From contig NZ_CP166850.1 in the NCBI RefSeq assembly GCF_041346945.1, positions 6,680,501-6,744,500 of the forward strand: a stretch of DNA of 64,000 nt. The letters are read 5' to 3'. Below the pieces are notes generated by a model that worked only from the letters and a program-made list of their open reading frames with translations, did no database searches and was not told the origin of the DNA. Numbering within the stretch: the stretch's first letter is position 1; the number at the start of each line of letters is the position of its first letter. Below, in pieces: positions 55,339 through 63,418 of this stretch. Made by a program: the position numbers and the translations under genes. Source of the DNA: Amycolatopsis sp. cg9. Its GTDB lineage: Bacteria > Actinomycetota > Actinomycetes > Mycobacteriales > Pseudonocardiaceae.

Positions 55339-56856
55339 ATGAGTTCTGGGGACCTGAGCCGCCGGGCGCTGCTGCGCGCGGGCGGGGTGGCGGCGGCCGG
55401 GGCGGCGGTGGGGATGCTGCCCGGCGTCGCGTTCGCCGATCAGCCGGGCGGCACCGGCAGCCAGACCCGGACCGTCACCGGCACGCTGAAGCCGGACGTC
55501 CCGGACTGGTACTACCTGCCCGTCGACGTCCCGCGCGGGGTGCGGCAGATCGACGTCCGCTACTCCTACGACAAGCCCCCGGTGCCGGCCGGCACCCGCG
55601 GGAACGCGTGCGACATCGGGATGTTCGGGCCGGAGGGCCACGAACTGGGCAACGCCCGCGGCTTCCGCGGCTGGTCCGGCGGCTTCCGCGACCGGTTCTC
55701 GATCAGCGCGGCCGAGGCCACGCCCGGCTACCTGGCGGGCCCGATCAAGCCGGGCCGCTGGCACGTCGTCCTCGGCCCGTACACCGTCGCGCCGCAGGGC
55801 CTGAACTACCAGGTCGACATCACGCTCACCTTCGGGCCCGACGCGGCGCCGTTCGTCCCGGAGCCCGCGCCGGAGACCGCGCCGGCCCGCGAGCGCGGCC
55901 GCGCCTGGTACCGCGGCGACGGGCACCTGCACACCGTCCACTCCGACGGCCGCCGCACGCCGGACCAGCTGGTCGCCGACGCCCGCGCGGCCGGGCTGGA
56001 CTTCATCGTGTCCACCGACCACAACACGTCCAGCTCGCAGCTCGTGTGGGGCCGGTTCGCCACCGACGACCTGCTGATCCTCAACGGCGAAGAGGTGACG
56101 ACGCGGTCCGGGCACTGGCCCGCCATCGGCCTGCCCGCCGGCACCTGGATCGACTGGCGCTACCGCGCGGCCGACCCGCAGGACTTCCGCCGGTTCACCG
56201 ACCAGGTGCACCGCGCGGGCGGCCTGGTCACCGCCGCGCACCCGTTCGCGAACTGCTTCGGCTGCACCTACGAGTTCGCGTACGAGATCGCCGACCTGGT
56301 CGAGGTCTGGAACGGCCCGTGGACCCAGGACGACGAGGCCAGCGTCATCCACTGGGACGGCCTCCTGCGCGGCGGCCGGTTCATCCCGGCGATCGGCGAC
56401 TCCGACGCGCACAACCCCGACCAGCGGGTCGCGCTGCCGCACACGGTCGTGCTCGCCGACCGGCTGCGCCGGAAGGAACTCCTGGCCGGGCTGAAGGCCG
56501 GGCGTTCGTGGCTGGCGGAGTCGTCGGCGGTCCAGCTGGACTTCACGGTCTCCGGCGGCGGCCGCACGGCCGGGATCGGCGAGCGGCTGCCGGCCGGCAC
56601 CGGCGACCCGGTGACGGTCAAGGCGGCCGTCGGCGGGGTGCCGGGCACGACGGTGACGTTCCTCGACCAGCTCGGCCCGGAGCACACCGAGACCATCGGC
56701 GACGCCGGCGCGGCCACAGTCACGTGGACGACGTACCCGCGCTACTCGCGCTGGGTGCGCGTCGAGGTCCGCCGCCCGTCCGGGGGCCCGAACACGACCC
56801 AGCCGAACGCGATGGTCGCGATGTCGAACCCGATCTTCCTCGGCACCGGCCACTGA
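55339..56856 (+). CDS. Tat-exported PHP-domain metallohydrolase (CehA/McbA-like)
   Basis: A 505-residue exported enzyme. A twin-arginine signal (LSRRALLRAGGVAAAGAAVG) precedes cleavage near residue 34. A ~150-residue beta domain follows, then a PHP (polymerase and histidinol phosphatase) domain: GDGHLHTVHSDG, STDHNTSSSQLV, TAAHPFANC and IGDSDAHNPD supply the metal-binding His and Asp residues. Enzymes of this type hydrolyse phosphoesters or carbamate-like substrates. The ATG at 55339 is chosen. The substrate is unknown. Confidence 0.88.
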   Translation: MSSGDLSRRALLRAGGVAAAGAAVGMLPGVAFADQPGGTGSQTRTVTGTLKPDVPDWYYLPVDVPRGVRQIDVRYSYDKPPVPAGTRGNACDIGMFGPEGHELGNARGFRGWSGGFRDRFSISAAEATPGYLAGPIKPGRWHVVLGPYTVAPQGLNYQVDITLTFGPDAAPFVPEPAPETAPARERGRAWYRGDGHLHTVHSDGRRTPDQLVADARAAGLDFIVSTDHNTSSSQLVWGRFATDDLLILNGEEVTTRSGHWPAIGLPAGTWIDWRYRAADPQDFRRFTDQVHRAGGLVTAAHPFANCFGCTYEFAYEIADLVEVWNGPWTQDDEASVIHWDGLLRGGRFIPAIGDSDAHNPDQRVALPHTVVLADRLRRKELLAGLKAGRSWLAESSAVQLDFTVSGGGRTAGIGERLPAGTGDPVTVKAAVGGVPGTTVTFLDQLGPEHTETIGDAGAATVTWTTYPRYSRWVRVEVRRPSGGPNTTQPNAMVAMSNPIFLGTGH

Positions 56857-56922
56857 ACCCCGACCCGCCGCGCCGCGTCCTGGTTTTGGCAGACTGGTGC
56901 GAACGGGTGAAGGCGAGGCAGG

Positions 56923-57732
56923 GTGCGCGGGTGTGGCCTGAAGGTGGCGATCTTCCTGGGGGCGGTCGTCGTGCTGACCGCGGGGATCGTCGTGGCGGTG
57001 GTGCTGACGCGCAGCCCGGTGCGGACGCCGGGCTGCACGGTGGCGCAGCCGGGGCAGGACGGGTACACGTTCACGCCGGAGCAGATGAACAACGCGGCGA
57101 CGATCTCGGCCGTCGGCACCAAGCTCGGCCTGCCCGCGCACGCGGCCACGGTCGCGCTGGCCACGGCGTTGCAGGAGTCGAAGCTGCGCAACCTCGAGGG
57201 CGGTGACCGCGACTCGGTCGGGCTGTTCCAGCAGCGGCCCAGCCAGGGCTGGGGCACGGTGGCGCAGCTGCGCGACCCCGTCTACGCGGCGACGGCGTTC
57301 TACGAGAAGCTCGAGAAGCTGCCGGGCTGGGAGACGCTGCCGATCACCGAGGCCGCCCAGGAGATCCAGCGCTCGGGGGTGCCGGACGCGTACGCGCAGT
57401 GGGAGTCGCAGGCCCGCGCGATGGCGGCGGCGTTCAACGGCCAGTTCCCGGCCACGCTGACCTGCCGCAACCTGACCCTCGCGGCCCCGGCCGACCTGGC
57501 GGCCGCCGCCACGGCGGAGCTGGGCACGGCCGCGTTGAGCGGCGCCCACCCGGCCGGGCAGGGCTGGATGTACGCGAGCTGGCTGGTCGGCCGGGCGGAG
57601 GCGCTGGGCGTGGACAAGGTGAGCTTCGCCGGCCAGACGTGGACGGCGGAGTCCGGGGCCTGGGCCCAGGACTCCGCCGCCGGCCAGGACCTCTCCCTGC
57701 ACCAGGCCCCGGCGCCCCAGCCCAGCGAGTAA
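56923..57732 (+). CDS. Lysozyme-like (transglycosylase-fold) membrane-anchored protein
   Basis: A 269-residue protein with an N-terminal membrane anchor (KVAIFLGAVVVLTAGIVVAV) and an exported domain: ALATALQESKLRNLEGGDRD, SVGLFQQRPSQGWGTVAQL and DPVYAATAFYEKLEKLPGWE, as in actinobacterial lysozyme-like domains related to SLT. Glu in ALQESKLRN would be the catalytic acid. It may trim peptidoglycan. The GTG at 56923 is used. Its stop is followed within two bases by the 66-bp palindrome. Confidence 0.75.
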   Translation: MRGCGLKVAIFLGAVVVLTAGIVVAVVLTRSPVRTPGCTVAQPGQDGYTFTPEQMNNAATISAVGTKLGLPAHAATVALATALQESKLRNLEGGDRDSVGLFQQRPSQGWGTVAQLRDPVYAATAFYEKLEKLPGWETLPITEAAQEIQRSGVPDAYAQWESQARAMAAAFNGQFPATLTCRNLTLAAPADLAAAATAELGTAALSGAHPAGQGWMYASWLVGRAEALGVDKVSFAGQTWTAESGAWAQDSAAGQDLSLHQAPAPQPSE

Positions 57733-57733
57733 C

Positions 57734-57799
57734 GCCGCACTTTCACGTGAAAGTGACCCGGAGTGCGCACTCCGGCTCACTTTCACGTGAAAGTGCGGC
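57734..57799. repeat. 66-bp near-perfect palindrome between convergent genes
   Basis: The region is an inverted repeat with one mismatched pair. It contains two copies of CACTTTCACGTGAAAGTG (57738-57755, 57778-57795) around a perfect palindrome CCGGAGTGCGCACTCCGG (57758-57775). It lies exactly between the stop codons of the lysozyme-like gene and the convergent alcohol dehydrogenase gene, the spot for a bidirectional terminator, but its internal symmetry is stronger than needed. Confidence 0.85.
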
Positions 57800-57813
57800 C
57801 GGGACCAGCCGGG

Positions 57814-58839
57814 TCAGGGCACGAGGATCGCGCGGCCGCGGATGCGCCCGGCGTCGAGGTCGTCGAGGGCCGTCTGGAACTCCTCCAGCCGGTAGCGGGC
57901 CGTGTGCAGCTTCACGCGGCCCTGCGCGGCCAGCACCATCAGCTCGCACAGGTCGTTGTACGAACCGACCAGGTTGCCGATCAGGTTGATCTCCGCCGAA
58001 ATGACGTCGATCGTCGGGACGTCGATGTTCTCGCCGTAGCCGACGACGTGGTAGTCGCCCGCCCGCCGCAGCATCGCGATCCCGTCGCGGGTCGCGCCGC
58101 CTTCGCCGACGAAGTCGATGACCGCCTCGGCGCCGTGGCCGCCGGTCAGGTCGAGCACCCGCGAAACCTGCGCGCCGTCGGCGGCGACGCCGTGGTCGGC
58201 GCCGATCGAGACCGCCAGCTCGACCGCGTCCGGGTTGCGGTCGACGACGATCAGCTCCCCGGCCGAGATCGCCTTGAGCACCTGGATGCCGATGTGGCCG
58301 AGGCCGCCCGCGCCGATGACGACGCACCTGTCGCCCGGCCGCAGCCGCCGGGCCGCCTTCGCCGCCGCGTGGTACGCCGTCAGCCCGGCGTCCGCCAGCG
58401 CCGCGACGTCGGCCGGCTCCAGCGCGTCGTCGATCTTCACCACGCTGCGCGCGGACGTCTTGAGGTACTCCGCGTAGCCGCCCGCGGTGTCGATGCCCGG
58501 GAACTGCGACTGTGCGCAGTGGACGTCGTCGCCGAAGCGGCAGGCGCGGCACAGCCCGCACGTGATGAGCGGGTGCACGATCACCTTGTCGCCCTCGGCG
58601 ACGTTGGTGACCGCGCCGCCGACCGCGTGCACCCAGCCCGCGTTCTCGTGGCCGATCGTGTACGGCAGCGTGACGCCGGACTTCTCCTTCCACTGCCCTT
58701 CGAGGATGTGCAGGTCGGTGCGGCAGACGCCGGCGCCGCCGATCCGCACGACCACGTCGTACGGGCCGGTGACCGACGGCTCGGGGACGTCGGTCAGCTT
58801 CAACGGCGAGTCGTACCCGACGACCTGGACGGCTTTCAC
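57814..58839 (-). CDS. Zinc-dependent NAD(P) alcohol dehydrogenase
   Basis: A 341-residue MDR-family enzyme. Catalytic zinc ligands are in GVCRTDLHILEG and GHENAGWVHAVG; the structural zinc Cys quartet is CGLCRACRFGDDVHC; the Rossmann loop is VIGAGGLGHIGIQVLK. It oxidises an alcohol, probably the product of a ring or alkane monooxygenase since the upstream genes match Mim/Prm accessory genes. The GTG at 58839 is used, overlapping the DUF59 gene by four bases, so translation is coupled. Confidence 0.9.
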   Translation of the reverse strand: MKAVQVVGYDSPLKLTDVPEPSVTGPYDVVVRIGGAGVCRTDLHILEGQWKEKSGVTLPYTIGHENAGWVHAVGGAVTNVAEGDKVIVHPLITCGLCRACRFGDDVHCAQSQFPGIDTAGGYAEYLKTSARSVVKIDDALEPADVAALADAGLTAYHAAAKAARRLRPGDRCVVIGAGGLGHIGIQVLKAISAGELIVVDRNPDAVELAVSIGADHGVAADGAQVSRVLDLTGGHGAEAVIDFVGEGGATRDGIAMLRRAGDYHVVGYGENIDVPTIDVISAEINLIGNLVGSYNDLCELMVLAAQGRVKLHTARYRLEEFQTALDDLDAGRIRGRAILVP

Positions 58840-59510
58840 GCTGGTACCTCCACAGTGGATTCGGGGTAGCGGGTGCGGAGCAGGCCGCGGCAGAAGTGCG
58901 CGTTGCCTTCGATCGAGATGCGGACCGACCGGGCGAACCGCAGCCGCAGCGGGATTTCCTCGCGGGGGAACGGGGTTCCGTCGTGGCCGACCAGCACCGG
59001 CGACGTCGGTTCGGACGGCAGCCCGAGTGCCTCGCGGCGTCGGAGCAAGGCCTGCGAAGCGGGCACGTCCGGCAGGTCCGCGAGGGTGACGCCGGGCAGG
59101 TCGACGTGCTCGTCCGCCCGCAGCAGCACGCTCAGCGCACGTTCCACCGCCGCTTGGTGGGCCTTGCGCCGGAAGGTTTCCCGCAGCTCTTCGAGGTCTT
59201 CGTCGGCCTCGTGGCCGAACGTTCCGCGGTAGCCCGCGTCGGCGGCGAGGCCGGCGTTGATGAGGTCCGAGTCGTGGTGGTCGTCCAGCTCCACCACCAC
59301 TTCGGTCGTCCACGGCAGCGCCGTCAGCACGTCCTTGGCGTCCGATGCCATGAGGTAGGCGAAGTTCGGCGCGCAGAACGACGTCGGCAGTCGCAAGTGG
59401 ACGGTCACCCGGCCGTCGTCCACGTCCAGTGACTTGACGAAGCCGAGGTCGGTGATCGGCTCGTCCAGCTCGGGGTCGAGTACCGCGTCCAGCGCGGCGT
59501 ACGCGTCCAC
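58836..59510 (-). CDS. DUF59/MIP18-type iron-sulfur assembly protein with long C-terminal extension
   Basis: A 224-residue protein. The first ~100 residues are a DUF59 domain (LDPELDEPITDLGFVKSLDV, RLPTSFCAPNFAYLMASDAK) with the conserved Cys. The remaining residues include a helical stretch and ISIEGNAHFCRGLLRTRY at the end. In Mim/Prm-type monooxygenase clusters a similar DUF59 protein lies between an amidohydrolase and an alcohol dehydrogenase, the same order as here. It may mature a diiron or iron-sulfur partner. The GTG at 59510 starts one base after the amidohydrolase stop. Confidence 0.8.
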   Translation of the reverse strand: MDAYAALDAVLDPELDEPITDLGFVKSLDVDDGRVTVHLRLPTSFCAPNFAYLMASDAKDVLTALPWTTEVVVELDDHHDSDLINAGLAADAGYRGTFGHEADEDLEELRETFRRKAHQAAVERALSVLLRADEHVDLPGVTLADLPDVPASQALLRRREALGLPSEPTSPVLVGHDGTPFPREEIPLRLRFARSVRISIEGNAHFCRGLLRTRYPESTVEVPA

Positions 59511-59511
59511 G

Positions 59512-60525
59512 TCAGGCCACCGAAACGGCTTGCGGCTCGACCGGGGCCAGCCGCAGCTCGGCGGGGACCGGGACGTCGTACATCGCCGCCGCGTTGAGCC
59601 CGAGGATCTTCTTCTTCTGGCCGACCGTCAACGGCGCGTACTCCGGCATGTCCTCCGGGATCTGGAAGTCGACGAACCGCTCGATCAGCCAGCGAGGTGT
59701 CCACAGCGCGTAGTCGCTGGAGAACTGGATGCGGTCCTCGTCCAGCCAGTACAGCAGCTCGCCGATGATCTGCGCGAAGTACCGCGGCCGCGTGTGGATG
59801 AACGGGATGGCCACCGCGAGTCCCGCGTGGACGTTCGGCTCCTGCGTCGCGATCCAGCAGAAGTCCTCCAGCCGCGGCAGGCCGCAGTGCTCGACGACGA
59901 AGTTGAGGTCGGTGAAGTCGGTCGCCGCGTGGTCGACGTCGGCGACGTCGAAGGCGTCGCGGTCCAGCGGCCGGATCGTCGGTCCCTTGTGGACGTGGAT
60001 GTTCTTGATCCCGAGTTCCTGGCAGGCTTCGAAGTACTTGTACGTCCACTTGCCGTCGAGCTTGTAGCCGCGCGAGTCGCCCTGCCATTCGGCGGTGTAG
60101 AGCTTGACGCCCTTGAGGTTGAAGCGCTCGGCGTCGCGCCGCAGCTGGTCGATGCCGGCCTGCTCGAAGCGCGGGTCGAAGAAGTGGTTGTAGGTCAGCT
60201 TGCCCTCGTGCTTCTGCGTCAGCGCGAAGGCTTCTTCGGTCTGCCCGAAGCCGTTGTTGTAGAAAGCGCCGAGGTGCGCGGGCTGGAAGATCGCGTGGTC
60301 GACGTAGCCGTTCTCGAACAGGTCACGCATCAGCCGGTCGCCGCCCTGGTAGAGGTAGTCCTCGTACGGCCAGACCTCGGACTCGGGGCTGAGGTTGCGG
60401 TGGTAGTCGTAGAAGCAGTCGATGAACTGCTTTCCGTGGATGTTGCGCTGGTTCTCGGGGCGCGCGTCCCACAGGGCCACGTGGGCGTCCACGATGAAGT
60501 AGGTCTCGCCGTCCTTGCTGTACAT
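59512..60525 (-). CDS. Amidohydrolase-fold protein (Mim/Prm-type accessory)
   Basis: A 337-residue TIM-barrel protein. Metal-site region VDAHVALWDA at the front, then KNIHVHKGPTI, NFVVEHCGLPRLEDF and FSSDYALWTPRWLIERF at the C-terminal side. The family is found in propane/acetone/phenol monooxygenase (Mim/Prm) gene clusters, where its role in assembly or catalysis is unclear. The ATG at 60525 has GGAGGAA upstream. It is the first gene of a three-gene operon and is divergent from the GAF activator. Confidence 0.85.
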   Translation of the reverse strand: MYSKDGETYFIVDAHVALWDARPENQRNIHGKQFIDCFYDYHRNLSPESEVWPYEDYLYQGGDRLMRDLFENGYVDHAIFQPAHLGAFYNNGFGQTEEAFALTQKHEGKLTYNHFFDPRFEQAGIDQLRRDAERFNLKGVKLYTAEWQGDSRGYKLDGKWTYKYFEACQELGIKNIHVHKGPTIRPLDRDAFDVADVDHAATDFTDLNFVVEHCGLPRLEDFCWIATQEPNVHAGLAVAIPFIHTRPRYFAQIIGELLYWLDEDRIQFSSDYALWTPRWLIERFVDFQIPEDMPEYAPLTVGQKKKILGLNAAAMYDVPVPAELRLAPVEPQAVSVA

Positions 60526-60594
60526 GCGTTCCTCCACAGTTGGCGCGATGGAGGGGACGGTAGGGACGTCGGCGCAGGTCAGGGACCCGTCTCG

Positions 60595-60611
60595 TGTCTC
60601 AGTTTGAGACA
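60595..60611. promoter_or_regulatory. Inverted repeat, likely activator binding site
   Basis: TGTCTCAGTTTGAGACA is a perfect 7-bp inverted repeat with a 3-bp spacer. It sits between the divergent amidohydrolase operon (start 60525) and the activator gene (start 60688), the place for the Fis-type activator to act on either promoter. Confidence 0.75.
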
Positions 60612-60687
60612 GCGGCCGCCGGTGCGCCGCGCGCGGAGGACGTAGCCTGGGGGCGTCCGACGCAGAGCCGCGTCCCGGGAGGCCGAG

Positions 60688-62151
60688 GTGGAGAACCCGC
60701 AGGTGCACGTCACGCGCTCCTTCGACGCGAAGGCCGCGATCGCGCCCCGGCTGCGGGCGTCCTGGCAGCGCAGCGAGCGCTACGGCGTCCCGGAAGACGA
60801 GGTCGTGCCGGTGTTCTCCGGCGCGGTCGACACCGGCTCGCTGCTCTACGAATGCGGCACCGAGGTGCTGCGCGGGCTGCAGGCGACGCTGGCCAACGAG
60901 CCGATCAGCCTGATGATCACCGACAGCGAGGGCCTGGTGCTGAGCCGGCTGTGCACGGACGCCACGATCCACCGCTCGCTCGACAAGGTGCACCTGGCGC
61001 CCGGGTTCTACTTCGCGGAGAGCAACGCGGGCACCAACGGGCTGGGCCTGGCGCTGGCCGACCGGGCGCCGTCGCTGGTGCGGGCGGCCGAGCACTACTG
61101 CACCGACCTGCGCGGCTACACCTGCGCGGCGGTGCCGGTGCTGGACCCGCTGACCGGCGGGCTGGCCGGCAGCGTCAACCTGACCACCTGGTCGGCGCAG
61201 TCCTCGGAGCTGCTGCTCGCGCTGGCCCAGGCCGCGGCCGGCAACACCGCCGCGCTGATGCTGGCCCGCGCGTCCGGCCGCACCGCCCGCCCGACCCCGC
61301 GCGGCGAGGTCTTCCGCGTCTACGCCGACCGGGTCGACCCCGGCGACCTGCCGCGGCTCTCACCCGCGTGGACCACCGCGGTCGCCGACGCGCGGACCGC
61401 GCTGGGCGGCGGCCGGGTCGTCGCGGTCGTCGGCGAGCCGGGCGCGGGCAAGACGGCGCTGGCGTCGCTGGCGCGGCGGGAGCTGCGGCCCCGCGAGCGC
61501 GTCCTCAACGCCCGCCCGCCGGCCCCCGACGACGTCGACACCTGGCTGACGCTGTGGACGCCCGAGCTGGCCAAGGCCGAGACCTGCGTGATCGTCTCGG
61601 GCGTGGACGCGCTGCCCGCGTGGGCGGCGGAGGAACTGGCCCGGATCTTCGCCGAGGCCCGCCACGACGACCTGCCCCCGTTCGTCCTCACCGCCGAGGA
61701 CCCCGCGGCGGTGCCCGCCGCGCTGAGCCCGCTGGTCGACCGGGTCGTCGAGGTCCCGGCGCTGCGGTTCCGCCCGGACGACGTCCTCCCGCTGGCCCGC
61801 CACTTCGCGCGGCGCGACCGCGGCCGCGACGTCACGTTCACCCCGGCGGCGGCTCGCGCGCTGACGGCGTACGACTGGCCCGAGAACGTGAAGCAGCTTC
61901 GCCGCGTGGTGCGCGAAGCCGCTTCACGGTCTCAAGTGGTCGACACCCCGCAGCTGCCCGCCGAGGTGTTCACCGGGGTCGGGCACCGGCTGAGCCGGCT
62001 GCAGGCGCTGGAACGCGACGAGATCGTCCGCTGCCTGGCCGAGCCGGGCGCGACGGTCGTGCAGGCCGCGGCGAAGCTCGGCATGGGCCGGGCGACGCTC
62101 TACCGGAAGCTGGCGCAGTACGGGCTCAACGCGCGGCGGCTGAAATCCTGA
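60688..62151 (+). CDS. GAF-AAA-Fis activator, MimR/AcoR-like
   Basis: A 487-residue regulator. GAF-like sensor region with FYFAESNAGTNGLGLALADR and SVNLTTWSAQSSELLL in the first 200 residues; an AAA+-like domain with P-loop VVGEPGAGKTALASLA; a Fis HTH at the C-terminus (VVQAAAKLGMGRATLYRKLA). The sigma54-contacting GAFTGA loop is not seen, as in many actinobacterial relatives that do not use sigma54. It likely activates the divergent alcohol dehydrogenase operon in response to a small organic inducer. The GTG at 60688 is used. Its end overlaps the convergent MFS gene by 26 nt. Confidence 0.88.
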   Translation: MENPQVHVTRSFDAKAAIAPRLRASWQRSERYGVPEDEVVPVFSGAVDTGSLLYECGTEVLRGLQATLANEPISLMITDSEGLVLSRLCTDATIHRSLDKVHLAPGFYFAESNAGTNGLGLALADRAPSLVRAAEHYCTDLRGYTCAAVPVLDPLTGGLAGSVNLTTWSAQSSELLLALAQAAAGNTAALMLARASGRTARPTPRGEVFRVYADRVDPGDLPRLSPAWTTAVADARTALGGGRVVAVVGEPGAGKTALASLARRELRPRERVLNARPPAPDDVDTWLTLWTPELAKAETCVIVSGVDALPAWAAEELARIFAEARHDDLPPFVLTAEDPAAVPAALSPLVDRVVEVPALRFRPDDVLPLARHFARRDRGRDVTFTPAAARALTAYDWPENVKQLRRVVREAASRSQVVDTPQLPAEVFTGVGHRLSRLQALERDEIVRCLAEPGATVVQAAAKLGMGRATLYRKLAQYGLNARRLKS

Positions 62152-63337
62152 CCGGCGGGCGCGCGGCCTCGGCCCAGCGGACCGCCGGGCCCATCGCCCA
62201 GCCCGCCGCCAGGAAGACCCCACCCAGCAGCAGCCAGCCCGGCAGGCCCCAGCCGATCACCACGGTGGACAGCAGCACCGGCCCGATCGCGCGGGCCACC
62301 GACACCCCGGTGCCGAAGAAACCCTGGTACTGACCCTGCCGGTCGGCCGGCGCGAGCGCGAAGCCGATCTCCCACGAGCCCGCCGACTGCAGCATCTCGC
62401 CGAGCACCTGCACCAGCGCGCCCACGACCAGCACCGCGAACGCGACCGCCGGCGACGTCCCGGCCGCCGACAGCGCGAAGGCCACGCAGGACGCGAGCAG
62501 CAGCACCCCGGACCGGCGGACCATCCTGGCCGCCGCGCCGATGCTCGCCAGCCGTCCGGCCACCCGGACCTGCAGCAGCACGACCAGGACGGTGTTGAGC
62601 ACGAACAGCGCGGACACCGTCCAGCCGGGCGCGGCGGTCCGTTCGACGATCCACAGCGGGATCGCGACGCTCAGCAACGGCATGCGCAGCAACAGGATCG
62701 CGTTGAGCAGCGTCACCAGTGCGTACGGGCGGTCGCGCAGCACGGCCAGCTTCGGCTCGCCGGTGCGCGGCGCCGAGCGCGGCACGGCGGGGAGCGCGAG
62801 CAGGAGTGCGGCGGTGACCGCGAAACTGCCGGCGTCGAGCACGAAGACCGTCAGGTACGCCGTCGCCGTGTCGGCCGACAGCGCGAGCCCGCCCAGGCCG
62901 GCGCCGACGGCGAGCCCAGCGTTGCCCGCGGACTGCAGCGTCGCCCGGACGCGCGTCCGGCGTGCCGGGTCGGCGAGCGCGGCCAGCAGCGCCTGCCGGG
63001 CGGCGGCCAGGCCGGTCTGGCAGCTGCCGTAGAGGCAGGCGGCGAGCACGAACAGCACCGGCGAGCGGACCAGCAGGAAGGCCAGGATCGACGCGCCCGT
63101 GGCGAGGGCCAGGAGCACGGCCGAGCCCCGCGCGCCGTGCCGGTCGGCGAGGTGGCCGAGCGGTACCCCGGCGACCGAGCCCACCGCCCAGCCGAGGGTG
63201 AGGCCGAGCCCGACCTGCGCCGGGGTCAGCCCGGCGATCCGGGTGAAGAACAGCACCGAGCACGTCAAGAACGCGCCGTCGCCGAGCGAGCCCACCAGCT
63301 GGGTGGCGGCGAGCAGGCGATCCGGGGTCTTCGTCAT
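62126..63337 (-). CDS. MFS transporter, 12-span exporter-like
   Basis: A 403-residue transporter. AATQLVGSLGDGAFLTCSVL (span 1), VPLGHLADRHGARGSAVLLA (motif A) and repeated Ala/Leu/Val-rich spans fit the MFS drug-efflux-like group. The substrate is unknown. The ATG at 63337 starts MTKTPDRLLAATQLVG. It is divergent from a MocR-type regulator across 81 bp with nested inverted repeats, a strong hint that MocR controls it. Confidence 0.88.
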   Translation of the reverse strand: MTKTPDRLLAATQLVGSLGDGAFLTCSVLFFTRIAGLTPAQVGLGLTLGWAVGSVAGVPLGHLADRHGARGSAVLLALATGASILAFLLVRSPVLFVLAACLYGSCQTGLAAARQALLAALADPARRTRVRATLQSAGNAGLAVGAGLGGLALSADTATAYLTVFVLDAGSFAVTAALLLALPAVPRSAPRTGEPKLAVLRDRPYALVTLLNAILLLRMPLLSVAIPLWIVERTAAPGWTVSALFVLNTVLVVLLQVRVAGRLASIGAAARMVRRSGVLLLASCVAFALSAAGTSPAVAFAVLVVGALVQVLGEMLQSAGSWEIGFALAPADRQGQYQGFFGTGVSVARAIGPVLLSTVVIGWGLPGWLLLGGVFLAAGWAMGPAVRWAEAARPPVRISAAAR

Positions 63338-63360
63338 GGGGACGACGGTAGAGCGGAACT

Positions 63361-63395
63361 TGGCCCGATCCCAGATCCAATTCTGGTTCGGGCCA
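63361..63395. promoter_or_regulatory. Nested inverted repeats, putative MocR operator
   Basis: TGGCCCGA (63361-63368) and TCGGGCCA (63388-63395) are perfect complements, and CCAGA (63371-63375) and TCTGG (63382-63386) nest inside about the same centre near 63378. MocR/GntR regulators bind such dyads between divergent genes. The site lies 23 bases upstream of the MocR start and the same distance upstream of the MFS start. Confidence 0.75.
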
Positions 63396-63418
63396 TTGGG
63401 CCAATGTAAGGTCGCCCG

